The notes beneath the pieces are model-generated. The model was given only the letters and a program-made list of their open reading frames with translations. It was not told the origin of the DNA and ran no database searches. Of a stretch of 64,000 nt of DNA, positions 28,170 through 39,740 are shown piece by piece. The translations under genes and the position numbers were made by a program. Each line of letters opens with the position of its first letter. Positions within the stretch are counted from its first letter, which is position 1. The stretch is from Salminus brasiliensis. Lineage: Eukaryota; Chordata; Actinopteri; Characiformes; Bryconidae. Location of the stretch: positions 32,648,977 to 32,712,976 of the forward strand of contig NC_132896.1 of the NCBI RefSeq assembly GCF_030463535.1. Direction: 5' to 3'.

Positions 28170-28573
28170 TTTAATATGCTACAGATTTGTACAGTGCCTG
28201 TAGATGTTTCTGCTTTTGCAAACTGGGTCTAAAGAAGGGATCCTGTGGCTCACCACAGGCAGAAGAGACTGAGCATCCTGTGGAAACTCTGACGTGTGAG
28301 AGATGGGCTTGTTTTTCTGAGTGGTCAAAGCGGAAACACACTTTAGTGGTGCAGTGGATAAAGAGGCAGAGCTGCAAAAACCACCACGGCCTGAACTTCA
28401 CCCTCATACAGAGGCATCACCTGACACGTCAAAGCTTTCAGATACACTTACATATTACCTAAACACAAACAAACAAACAACACATTTAATCATGGTATGT
28501 TAAAGGAGGGCATATTTCAAAAGTATAATTTCATAGTCATAGAGAGAGAGAGAGAGAGAGTGAGAGAGAGAGT

Positions 28574-28635
<62 letters not shown>

Positions 28636-28650
28636 ATTACTGAGGTAAAT
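28170..28650. repeat. Partial third copy of the duplicated spacer
   Basis: 28260-28460 (GAGCATCCTGTGGAAACT, TTTAGTGGTGCAG, GACACGTCAAA in order) matches 18360-18580 and 48710-48920. All three are followed by a GA run. Confidence 0.75.
28541..28634. repeat. (GA)n microsatellite
   Basis: GA run with a few GT interruptions, 94 bases. Confidence 0.95.
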
Positions 28651-29031
28651 ACAGTGGTGAATTAGGAACTGCAGCGTTTAATCGTGTCCATTTTATTTGC
28701 ATGTTTGTAAAAGCTCAAAGATCATAGAACATTATTTGCCAAATAAAAGCAAAGCATAAAATTAAATAAAAAAAAGTAAAAACAGGGTAGAAAAACATTA
28801 AAAGCTGTGAAACTATATTTGTGCTCATTGCTTCAAAGCCTTTTAATCTACATAATCAATTCTGATGATGTGACTGGAGCTGAAACTTCTCACTGCAGCA
28901 CTGCAGTTCAACACTGATACACTGATGGTTTAGATGTGAGCATGGCTTGTGTCTTGACTCACTGCTGCATCTGGTTTCAGCAGCCAATCCCATCATCATC
29001 TCCACTGCTTCAGGTCTTAATGTGTGTGGAT

Positions 29032-32000
29032 TCATGCCTGACTGCTAAATCTCATTTCAGAGTACACACTCTTCTGAGGACATCCTCTCATCTTCCTCCC
29101 TCTTTTAGTGTTCTTCTCAGTGAAGTTCAGAGCTGCATAATTCAGCTCCAGAGCGCCATCATGGTCCTTTTATGAAATAAGAATAAAGAGTGAATCTTCT
29201 TTGTGGGCCAGTGTTAAGATTCCCATGTTTGTCATCTTCTTTTCATCAAAGTTAGGCAACTCAAGGCCCGAGCACAGCAAACAAACACAATTACTAGGCA
29301 TTTTTCCAACAAAGATGACATGAAGAGACCAGACTGGCCATGGACGGTTATTATTACACAATTATAAAGAATGAAAGATCATGAAAACCAATTAAGCTTC
29401 ACATGAAGCTTAATGATTTCTGGGAATTTTACATTGCATCAATTCTTTACATGGATGCTTTAGGTCTAATAGTCACCATTTAGCATTGTTGATATATGTA
29501 CTCTGACCTTAAGAAACTGTGTGAGCTGGAGAACTGCAAGAAACCATTTATGGCTAAACATTTAACCATTTCAGGCTAAACATATTCCAACATATTGCAT
29601 TTTTGATTGTTGGTGTCAGAAGAGCTGGATTGACCATTCCTAAAACTGCCTCTAGATCCAGAATGCTGAAATAAAGAAATTCTGCAGTTCTGCAGACATA
29701 AACACTTTGCTGCTGAGAGAGGATGACCAAAAGAGAATGACCAGACTTGTTAGAGCTCACCAAAATACTACAGTAACTCAGATGACCACTATGTTCTCTG
29801 TAGGATCTCAGAAGGAAGTGACTATACATTTATTATAGTTATAATAACTAGAGCATACCTGGAATTTGTGCCCCTCTGCATTTGAGAGATCATGGGGGAC
29901 CAGCTGAGATGTATTTCCTAGCGATTGTGAGGAAATTGAAACAAGTATCAGAATTTCACTGAACAATTTGTGGGAAATCATGTAATAAATTGTGATATGT
30001 CTGTAGACTCACCTCTGCAGTGTTTACAACCACTTCTCCAACTCACACAACAGCAGCACAGTGTGATATTCCAGATAACACACAAACCCAGTGCCAGTCC
30101 CATGCCAACAAGTAGAGAGGAGTGTGTTCCTGTGAAAAATTGAATGATACAAATGGAGAAAATGCAGCTCCTTTGAACTAAATAAGCATGTTAATGAAAT
30201 ATGGAGGAATTTCCACTCATTTCTGGTCATCGGGAAATGAACAATTAAGATAAGAATGAATATCTCATGTATTATATGTTCGTATCTATTACTACCAACC
30301 CATTGCCACAGTCGTCCCATTGCCAAATAGTATCGTCCCACAGCTGACCACAGCACAGTAGTAAGTTCCAGCATCATCATCAGTGAGGATGCTCTTGGAG
30401 ATGTTGTACATACAGCTGTGTTTAGAGGAGCTTATCTCACACTGATGGCTGCTGTTGTGATGAGTGTAGATGATCTCAGGAAAGGATCGTCCTGCAGCAG
30501 ATCTGAACCAGAGCACTTGAAGTTCTGCTGTTCTGATCTCAGAGAGAACCGTGCACTGCAGACTCAGCGAATCTCCTGGAGAAGCTGACTGCAACACTGG
30601 AGTTTGGTGCACTGAGATGGTCAACTGTGAATGATCTGGATGAAAAGTAGTATAGTGGGTCAATGTGCATTTGTGAACCTTCTCAGGTAATACAGTCTAT
30701 GCATAAAGCTCATAATGGACAAAGCAGGTGATTTTGATTAAACTAAATGCTTAATTCTATTCAGTGCTGCTGGTCTAGCAAACCAAACAAATTAGAGTCC
30801 TTGGCCAAAGCTCCTAATTCTACATTTTCCTACCTGGCACTGTAAGTCACTGTAGATAAGAGTGTCAGCCAAATGCCATTAATGTCATGCAAATGTAAAG
30901 CCCCCCCCAAAAATAGTTGGACATAACTTGCAGTTCTGTTACATAACATATCTCTAAAAATAGCATTAGAAAAGATATATACACAGCAAACCATTTGTTA
31001 ATGTATTCTTAATTATGTACATTAATTAGTCATTTTTTCTAAAAACACTGAAGATATATTTGGTATCATCAAATGGTGAATAACTTCCCTAGATTAAAGT
31101 ACATATCAAATTACAATAATAGTAATTTGATATGTACTTTAAGATATGCAATTTTGCTGATAAAAGAAACCGTAATACTGTTAGAACAGCATAACTGACA
31201 ATCTACAAATAAGAGGCCAACAAATCTATGATCAAATATAAATTGTAGCCCATTTCCACAAACAACTACACCAAAACATAAGCAATATTGTCTTAAAAAA
31301 GCTGAAAAACAATAAAAAAAAACCACATTTATGAAACAACAGGTTGTCTAAATCAATGTTTCCACTACATAGGGCAAACCTGTCAAACTCTTGAAATTTC
31401 ATGTGTTACATTCTTGGTAGCGCTAAAGCTAAAATCTCAAACAAAGCAAAGCAATAAAGCATGTATTATTGACTTTTACATCAACCTCAAATATGGTCTA
31501 ATACACTAAAACAAAGAATGTGCTGTTAAATTAAAAATAGTATATATACATAATAAACCCCCAACATATTTGTAATTTTAGAACATATAGAGTGGTAACA
31601 CTTAGGTTTAAATAAAGTCTTATTCTTTGTTCTGTGAAGCTCAATAATACAATCATATTTGGTCACTTACCTTGTCAATCATAAACTTCTGAACAACATG
31701 TTTAGTCCATATTAATACACTTTACAATGCAATCATTAGTGGTTTACACAATAGAATGCAAACCATAACAACAAAGCTTATTACATATGAATAACACATT
31801 CAAAAGTGTGTAATTTGAGCAACATTACACAAAACATTTACCATAATAAATTACCACAGTGAGGTAATTTCTAATTTCTAATTATTATTAAATATCTGTA
31901 CTGCTGTTGGTATTAATCAGTATATTTGTATCTTGACTGAAATGGATAGATGCAGTATACATTTACCTGTAACAGCTAAGAATGTTCCATTGGAAAATGT

Positions 32001-32469
32001 GATCATTTTCATTACAGATATTCCACAGTAGTAAATCCCTTCATCATCTTTGGTGGGGTTTCGTATAGTCAGACTAATGCTGTTCCCAGTTCTCTCCAGT
32101 TTAACACTTGAGTTTTGGAAACGTGGAGAAATGATCGCATCCATAATATTCCCCTTGATCCCCACCTCCTGGGGCATTTGTCCGAGTGGCTGTTTGTACC
32201 AGAACACATCTTCATTCCTCAGCCAGTCAGCCAACGTGCAGTGAAGAGTAACGGCCTCCCCAGACTTAGCTGAGACAAATGACTGTTTCTGATAAATATC
32301 CACAGCTCCTGCAGGGTCTTAAAAATAGTACTATTTAAGAAGATGCACAATCATGTGTAGTTATTAGTGAAAATGGGTATATATGAAGATATTCCTTTGT
32401 GAAGTACTTATGATACTTACATATGTTATACACAGAGAAAATGAGAATCCAGGCTGAAGCCATCCCCAT
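29032..32469 (-). CDS. nitr: NITR-type receptor, inverted, V class D, ITIM tail
   Basis: Predicted 348-aa receptor, the only one on the minus strand. Exons in transcript order: leader 32469-32421 (second ATG at 32463), V 32317-31967, second Ig domain 30635-30300, TM 30129-30013, linker 29917-29859, tail 29166-29032; frame open. The V acceptor is TTTTTAAG; the nearer CTGCAG would create a stop. V: LHC, WYKQPLGQ, DDEGIYYC, J-like FSNGTFLAV. Second domain: DAGTYYCAV, CGTILFGNGT; its donor (GTTGGT) is weak, the least certain junction. The TM is uncharged and followed by a Cys cluster (CCCC). The tail has a canonical ITIM LNYAAL and SVYSEM, where Met replaces the usual aliphatic residue. V is closest to the gene at 51834; the linker exon resembles those at 505 and 42092. 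Introns 2 and 5 are large and hold no other exon. Confidence 0.87.
30840..30900 (-). mobile_element. Short dispersed-repeat fragment
   Basis: Its reverse complement reads GGCATTTGGCTGACACTCTT followed by ATC and a GTGACTTAC end. This is the same core as the GGCATTTAGCAGAAGCTCTT stretch after the SINE at 63504 and the GGCATTTAGCAGAC at 62880. Family not identified. Confidence 0.5.
31094..31142. repeat. Perfect 21-bp inverted repeat
   Basis: Arms 31094-31114 and 31122-31142 are exact reverse complements with a 7-base loop (AATAATA). It lies in intron 2 of the minus-strand gene. Confidence 0.85.
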
Positions 32470-32501
32470 CACTGAAGCGACAGATGCTCTTAGCAACAAG
32501 T

Positions 32502-32580
32502 TGGAAAGGAAATGATTGACAAACCTGATGCTTTTGAGTGATGGGCTCACAACACGTTCACCTCATTGGCTGACACCCGT
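32502..32580 (-). promoter_or_regulatory. NITR promoter module (minus strand)
   Basis: On the minus strand: GTCAGCCAATGAGGTG (CCAAT at 32569-32565), then TCATTTCCTTTCC at 32514-32502, about 33 bases before the first ATG of the leader. Confidence 0.65.
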
Positions 32581-33549
32581 CAAGATTCACTTTTCCATTC
32601 ACTTGTTATGTAACTTACTCTGCCCCCCTGGCTTCCTTTTACACCATTTTGTTTATCACTGGCGGTGGTGAGAGCACAAAACCATATTCACAAATGAAAA
32701 TACTCCACTGGAAAATGACTTAAAGAAAAGCAGAAATTATGTTTTTTTATCTTAATTTTTACCTTAACATTATTATAAATATGGAATTTAAAAATTGCTA
32801 ACTTATAAAAGGTTGGATCAGTTATAATTATGTTTGTATTATAGAGTGTACAAATGTGTGGTTCTTCATTACATATAAATACGTGAAGATGAGTTGATGA
32901 ACAATACATAAATGTATGTATCAGGTGCCAAATTTAGTAAACTAGAAATATTCTGAAGAGTATTTGATCATTTTAAGTCTCTGAGCTGAGTTTTTAATCA
33001 ACTAACCTAAAACACATCAAACTTAATCCAGTACATACCCTGATGGATTGTTTTAATTGATCTTTAATGGTGGCTTAAGGGTTTTCTTTACATTGCGTTA
33101 AAATTTCATGATAAAAGGATCAATAGAAATTCTCCAAAATCTTTTCACGTTGACTGCCACTGAATATTGAGAGGATTTTTTCGTCCTTCTGTAAAGTTGC
33201 CATTTTTGAAGAGACAAGATTTTTGGTTTGAAAGTGACAATTTACTTTTTTACAATTTACAGTCTACATTTAGGTAAATTGTAAAAAGTAGTTAAACCTG
33301 TAAAATATGATTACAAGGATTTATTCAACTTAAATTCTTTAAGTGAACCATTATTTGATTCAAAGTTTTTATTTGAGTTAAGTGAACCCAGTTTAATTGC
33401 TTGCTACCAATAGAAGTATTTTTAAAGGTTGAATGGAGGAACCATTTTTTAAAGTGTATGTAAATATACAAATCTCAACTGAGTATTTCAGCTGAGTTAC
33501 TTTTCACTGCAAAGTTGTAGAAAACATTAGGCTAGGAACCTCGGGAAGT

Positions 33550-33859
33550 GGAATCGGCTGTAAAAATTCAACTCCTAGAAAGAACTTAAATTCAAAACCC
33601 TAAATAAACAACATTATTATGTATAATAAAGAAATGTATTATATTTATAATAACTAGAGCATACCTGGAATTTGCGCCCCTCTGCATTTGAGAGATCACG
33701 GGGGACCAGCTGAGATTTATTTCCTAGCGATTGTGAGGAGATTGAAACAAGTATGAGAATTTCACTGAACATTTTGTTGGAATCGGCTGTAAAAATTCAA
33801 CTCCTAGAAAGAACTTAAATTAAGAACCCCCAATAAACAACATTATTATGTATAATAAG
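33550..33859. repeat. 80-bp direct repeats flanking a NITR exon relic
   Basis: 33550-33630 and 33779-33859 are near-identical (GGAATCGGCTGTAAAAATTC onwards). Between them lies a 148-bp segment copied from around 29830-29970. Confidence 0.8.
33666..33723 (-). pseudogene. Relic NITR linker exon
   Basis: It matches the linker exon at 29859-29917 and its flanking intron at high identity but is 58 rather than 59 bp. The one-base loss near the acceptor shifts the frame. No other exon accompanies it. Confidence 0.8.
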
Positions 33860-34394
33860 GAAATTCCTGAATATGAAAAAAGAATGAATATCTGTAGAAG
33901 AAATGGTTGAAAATATTTATATTTTCTGGTAGGACTTTCTTAACTCTTAGAGGCAAAAAAAAATACCTTTCAATTTGTAAACTTTTGTAAACTAATTTAA
34001 ATTCTGTGATGAAACCAACCGTGTCTAACGTCAACGTTCTTTACCTTTACAGTAAATGTTGTACATAAGATTACTGTGGTTACTGTGTTTAGATCATGCT
34101 TGTATTACAGTCATTACTACATGTTTTGAAGGAATTATGACATGATACATGTGGACTACTGTGTCTGTGTCTGAAAATCACTTTGTTGTAGCTGGAGTAC
34201 CCCCATGTGGCCAGTGTCTGACAAAAACGTTACAACAGCGAAGTCATGAAAACAACCATAGGACATAAAAACAATCATTATTGTATGCATTCGCAGAAAT
34301 CGTACAGGCTCCACTAAACATTACAAACAGGATACAGGCAGATATGCTCACTAACTTCCAAAATTACTCAAATCCTGTTGTTTCATCATTAAAA

Positions 34395-34814
34395 AGTGCC
34401 AAAAAAAAGTTTTGGGACACCTGCTGATTCATTGTTTCTTCAGAAATCAAAAGTATCCGTCTCTACTTTCCAGGAAAGAAGGCCTAGGTTTTGGAGAAGT
34501 GCTTTGAGGATCTAATTGCATTCAGTGACATGAACGTTAGTGAGGTCAGTATATTGGATGATCCCCAACCAAACCTTTACTCCAAACCCCCAACTCTTTA
34601 TACTCCTCGAGTCAATACTCCTCCATGACATTAGGCCTGGTGCCAATATATTCATGCTCATCTGCTCCAGAGTCAGATTCTATTGCCTACGCTTTTCAAC
34701 AGGGACTTGACAGGCATGTGCATTGGCACATCTGTGTCAGTAATGGGTGCAACGTGAAGTAGCTGAATGTATTTAATAGAAGGGGTGTCCACAAACATTT
34801 GAACATATAGTGTA
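34395..34814 (+). mobile_element. MITE-like element, second copy
   Basis: Same family as the element at 17529: GGGACACCTGCTGATTCATT near the start and GAACATATAGTGTA at the end. The 5' end is degraded. Confidence 0.7.
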
Positions 34815-35060
34815 TGTACAGAATATGTATAGTATTGTTCTTTTAATTAATATATTAACATGTTCAGATGCATTTCAGAAACTGAGACTAGCAGATGTCC
34901 TTTTTTATGGAACCAAAACTGCTGATAGTGATTAAAATAGTTCTGGTGGTCAAACATAAGTTTGAGTTGTCTTAAAAAGTAAAAAGAGGAAATACTTTGT
35001 CTCCTTTCCTAACCAGTCGGGCTAAGCTCATGGGTCCTGCCAGCTATTTTGGATCTTTGG

Positions 35061-35078
35061 TCAGTTGCTTCCTCTCCA
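35061..35078 (+). promoter_or_regulatory. NITR promoter, TTCC motif only
   Basis: TCAGTTGCTTCCTCTCC lies about 32 bases before the start codon. The upstream CCAAT position reads CCAGTCGGGC, so the CCAAT box is lost. Confidence 0.45.
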
Positions 35079-35109
35079 AGTCTGCTTCACTGGAGTTTCT
35101 TGTACAGTC

Positions 35110-36883
35110 ATGTCTCTGATATGGATTCTTATTTTGTCTCTTCAGATAATCTGTAAGTTTCAAGCTTTTTACACATTTTTTAATGTTTTAAAGTTGAGTA
35201 CTCTGGGTTTACTGTGAACTGGGCTTTATCAGCTGAGCTCTGAACTCCTTTTATCCTGCAGATCCGGCTCAAGCTGCAGACCATTATGAGCCATTTGTAT
35301 CAGTTAAGTCTGGTGAAAATGTGACTCTTCACTGTAAAGAAAAGCCTGGTCAAGACTCTAGGGTTTGGGTTTGGTACAGGCAGAGAGCGGGACAGGAGCC
35401 TCAAGAAGTGGCAGTAAAGTTAAAAGGAAAAAATCCCATTCGTCCATCAGAAAAATTCAATATAAAGGAACCCTTTTCTTTGACTATTAAAGGAGCTACT
35501 AAAGATGATGAAGGGATGTACTTCTGTGGAGAAGGCGACGGGAACACGCTTACGTTTTTTAACGGCACATTTGTAGCTGTGACAGGTAACAGAATACTGT
35601 TTTAACTTCTGTCAGTATAAACTAAAATTCATATTCTATTGTATTTGTAGCATCTCAGTGTTTTATTTTTTATAATTGTTCATTATTAAACCCCCTTTAT
35701 GCTCCAGTCTCAGCGTCAGTTCTTCTGGAAGAGACAGTGACTCTGCAGTGTACTGCCAGCCCAGAGATCCGAGCAGCAGAACTGCAAGTGCTCTGGTTCA
35801 GATCTGTTGCCATGAACATCCACAACAGCATTGAAGCTAGAACTTACTACTGCGCTGTGTCCAGCTGTGGGAAGATCATTGGTATGGAACTACAGTCAGT
35901 TTGAGAAAGCTACTATTAGTCATAGATCGTTTATGCAATGAAGGCAAATCAAAGAATGGAGAATGTTCTTAAGCTTTATTGACTGAATCAATTGCATGGC
36001 ACTATTTAGTTTTATTCAGATGTTCATTATTAAGCCTTAAAATCGGTGTGCATTAGCTGATTGTTGCTGTTAGAACTAAACTAAAACTAAAAGTTTGCTG
36101 ATGTTTCACCTGAAGGTTTCATTGGTGGAGTGTTGACAGTATTTTGTATTTCTTTTCTCATAGAAGCGTCTGTAGATTCCACTGTGATCATTCTGGGAGT
36201 TGCTTTGGGAGTGTGTGGGGTTGTGATCATCACTCAGTCATTTTGTTTTTGTAAAAGGAGAAACTGTGAACATTGCAGTGGTGAGTTTCTGCAGTTCAGT
36301 TCATTCATTAGAACTTATTTTTCTTTAAACCTTAAAAGAATAAATCAAAATACACATATATTTAGAATTTATTCTAATGCAATTTGTACTAAATAGATAA
36401 TAGATTTTATACAATAGTTTTATTATATTCTAGTATTATTACAATAGTATTAACCCTCTTAGACGTAATGTCCCACAGTCTTAAAAAATAAAGATTCTTT
36501 GGTTATTTGCTTGCTGATTCAATTGTATCTTTATTTTTTTATTTAGTATTGAACCTTTTGCTTATGGTGAGGTTATTTTATCTTTAACCGTATCAGGCCT
36601 AACATTTCATACTTAAAAAATACAGGGTTCTAAATTATTTTTGGTTACATACAGTTCTAGATGTAAAAAAAAAATTAAAAAAAATTGGGTATATAACCTT
36701 TACCTTATGCTGAGGTTAGTTAATGTTAAAATAATAAATAAATAAATAAATAAATAAATACAAACTTTACATATGAGTAATGTAATTTTCCTAGCCAAGA
36801 ACCATTTAAGAGCCTTTATTTTATAGTCTGTTTGCTTAGAATACTTGAAATTTTATTTGGCACTAACATTCCAGACATTCCCA

Positions 36884-36947
<64 letters not shown>

Positions 36948-37293
36948 TAAATTATTATTAATTTATTTTTCCACTCTAGGGAGCTCTTCAAACGGTCAAC
37001 AAAGGTCGGTGGCTGAGAAGTCACCCAGTCAGGTACTACATGTGTCCTCTTGTGCTTTTAGATGATGTGCTCTGATACACCAATTCTCTTTAAACTCACA
37101 TTGACTTTTCTGACCAATAACAACCTCTGGATCTCTGTTCCAGCAGGATCATGAAGCTGCTGAGATGAATTATGCTTCCATACAATTCAAAGAGCGGAAA
37201 CCTAAACATGGGAGAGGGAAGAGAGAGCAGACTGAAGACGTGGTGTACTCTCATGTGAGCCATGCTGCTGCTGCTCATCGCTCAAATCACTAA
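35110..37293 (+). CDS. nitr: NITR-type receptor with shrunken second Ig exon
   Basis: Exons: leader 35110-35152, V 35262-35585, TM 36164-36280, linker 36980-37032, tail 37147-37293. V (class C): LHC, WYRQRAGQ, DDEGMYFC, J-like FFNGTFVAV. The second Ig exon is heavily deleted. The remnant at 35708-35881 keeps LQC and YYCAVSSCGK but has lost the middle of the fold and the GNGT end. It is bounded by CTCCAG and G|GTATGG, is 174 bp, and keeps phase and frame. Skipping it also keeps the frame, so a 227-aa one-domain or a 285-aa form is possible. TM uncharged. The tail has MNYASI (imperfect) and canonical VVYSHV. The last acceptor is a CAGCAG tandem, allowing one extra Gln. AATAAA at 38028. It may be functional, or decaying. 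Confidence 0.8.
36886..36948. repeat. (TA)n followed by (T)n
   Basis: A TA run to about 36930 then a poly-T tract, just upstream of the linker exon acceptor at 36979. Confidence 0.9.
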
Positions 37294-38530
37294 GCGTCTT
37301 CCTTCTATTGTGAAGTATGAGGATATTCTATATTATTTAAAAGTATATCTACGTTTTTAAACATTTTGTAAAAAATGAGCCAATAGAAATGCTCTAAAAT
37401 GACTTTCAAAGAAATCTGTTTACACTAAGTTACACTCTTTAAAAAAAGATAATAGAACCATGGCAACTTTAAGAACATTTTTGATTGGTTAAATGGTTCT
37501 GTTTATTGGTGGAAATGTTTTGTTGGTGTATAGAATGCTTTACAAACTGGTTAGAGTCACTAGTTTAAGTCATAAAGCCTTTTTCAGTTGTATAAAGGAC
37601 ACTGTTATTATGTTAAAATGTAGGGAAAATAGCAATGGCAGTTTGAAGATATTTCCAGAGATGTGAAGTGTCACTTCTTTAAAAGAGTCAAGTTTTAGAG
37701 TGTGTGATAATTACGTTCTTTCACACTTGACCGACACACCCATCAACTAACACTGATGGTGCATGATATGAAATATGCACACAAAATATTGGTCTTTATT
37801 TGTTTGTTAAATTTTCTGAGATAATCAGCAACTCACTTATAAAAGTTTGTTTTATTTTAAGTATTTTCAGACTGTACTGAGAACTCTTTAAATCTTTATA
37901 TATTCAATGTAATATATTTTTTATTATTTTGCTCTGATGCTGTGATAAATAGTGGTGTGTTTAGATACTACACATCCTAATCTGTTGTAAATATATGTAA
38001 ATGAGTTTAAATATGATCTGATGCAGAAATAAATAAAAATAATAAAACAGATTGTATAATAAAATAATAAAAGAAATTGTTGAAAATGTTTTATGATATA
38101 TAAGTGATTATTGAAGAGTCTTCATGAGTCTGAATAAAAAAATCCTTAATGTATTTGAATTTTACACTGTAAAGTAATACAGACTTGAATGCAACGATTT
38201 TATAAGTTTATAAACAGAAGTGTCAGTCTACTGTATACATACAGGATGTATATAATATAGGTCCACACATGCATACATGCAAATGTGCACCGTTCATGCA
38301 TTTGCTACAAAAATAAATATGGCTACAGCAAATAATTAAAACTATTTAAATTATATGGAACATTACATTGAATGAAATCAAATTGACATTGTTCTCTGGG
38401 CTTTTAAAAAAATACACTTTTTAGCCATTTACTGTCACTAGTTTTATGTCAGCCTGTGAGAAAACTGAAAATCCATATCTTTCAGAAAAATGTGCACGTG
38501 GTGGATATAACTGAAAACTGAAAAAAAAAA
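37294..38530. other. 3' UTR and AT-rich spacer
   Basis: AATAAA at 38028-38033 is a likely transcript end for the gene at 35110. No exon is seen. Confidence 0.55.
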
Positions 38531-38691
38531 TCATGTAGCTTCTTCCAGCCAATGAGGAAGAACCAGTTTTCATTCAGCTGAAGAAACTGTTTTACAGTTT
38601 ATGAACCTATAACACGCTTCCTCTTCTCACATTTCAAGGTAAAACATCTTAGTCTGTCCTTCACAATTTCTCAGAGGTGCTAAAAGACCAG
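38531..38691 (+). pseudogene. NITR relic: promoter fused to dead linker exon
   Basis: TCATGTAGCT and CCAGCCAATGAGG (CCAAT at 38549-38553) are the NITR promoter module. Within about 60 bases the sequence changes to the end of intron 4 and a 53-bp linker exon (38639-38691) like those at 1868 and 43438. The exon reads an in-frame TAG after five codons. Leader, V, second Ig and TM exons are gone. Similarity to intron 5 of the gene at 42092 continues near 39130. Confidence 0.8.
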
Positions 38692-39569
38692 GTATGTTAT
38701 TATTCTGCTACTTTCACTGATTCCACTGAAATTAAAACCACTGAATAACATTGATTATCTGGTTCCAATGGCTTCAGACAATGTAACTATAGTCCTAATT
38801 TAACATAAATTCTGAAAGATTTCTTTGTCATTATCATAAACCACTTTTGTTAAGTTTCATATCTTAATCTTTTTAATTTTTTAATATTAATGTAATACAT
38901 TCAATGTTGAGTATCTATATGCGTCATTGTGCACAGTGACTAATTTGTAGCACTTACTTAAAAATCCATAGTCTTTGCAATATTATTTATGAAATATTGC
39001 AGTTTTTGAATATTTGATAGTAGTTACCGAGTAAGCCATTGTCGTTTTTGCCTTTTTTCAGAGGCTTCAGATGAAGATTATTATTAAAGAGTCCTCTTTA
39101 ATAACTGACCTCTAGCTTAAAAAAAAAGGCTGAAACTTTCACACCTCTAAAGACATTGGGGAGTGAGCAACAGTTCACTCTCAGGGCAGCTATTCTGGGT
39201 GAGATGTCTTCTTCCTTTCTTAGGACAAACGTCATCAGTGGACAGAGATGTACACTGAGATATGGTGTGGGAGCATTCTCAGAGTAATCCATAAGGGCCC
39301 TTCATTTTTGAGAGGTCAAACACCAAGCAATGTTGATGGGATCTGTTTGTCTGTCTCTCTTAAGAATTGAACAATTACACATATGTACATATATGTCATA
39401 TGAATATGGCTGTTCATCTTGTTTAAAAATGACATGATTAACTGACCAATAAAGGCAAAGACAACCATATCTACTCTTAGTGCTGGACACTAATTTGGAA
39501 TTTGGCCTCCACCTAACCTATCAGTGCAGTAACCACATACACACTAGTGAGCAAAAACCCACAGTGATA

Positions 39570-39680
39570 TAGTGAGAACATGTGCCCAGATTTGTGGGCA
39601 TCCATCTCTGTGGCACCCAGGGAGCAGAGAATGTTAAGGGCCTTGCTTAAGGGCCCAAAGTGGCAGGTTGCAGACCCCAG
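39570..39680 (-). mobile_element. SINE remnant, minus strand
   Basis: AAGGGCCTTGCTTAAGGGCC is the reverse complement of the SINE body seen at 2511 and 63504, preceded by a GGGAGCAGAGA match. The ends are diverged. Confidence 0.6.
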
Positions 39681-39740
39681 GTATCCACAAGACCACAGCC
39701 AGGTTCTTGATACTTACACTGTCTTTATTGTATTGATCAG

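Larger units (their letters stand above)
25781..29031. other. Convergent spacer between two tail exons
   Basis: It lies between the plus-strand tail at 25780 and the minus-strand tail at 29032. It holds (TA)n at 26316-26373, a GC-richer non-coding stretch at about 26950-27760 that I do not recognise, the third copy of the duplicated spacer (28170-28650) and TTTATT at 28692-28697, a possible polyadenylation signal for the minus-strand gene. No exon is seen. Confidence 0.55.
32581..35060. other. Spacer between divergent NITR genes
   Basis: AT-rich. It contains an imperfect hairpin at about 33243-33290, the relic exon at 33666 with its flanking direct repeats, and a MITE at 34395. No functional exon is seen. 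Confidence 0.55.

Noticed and set aside
28541-28634. CRISPR-like or other regular repeat array
   Set aside because: Only simple dinucleotide repeats are present; this is vertebrate DNA and no spaced repeat unit exists.
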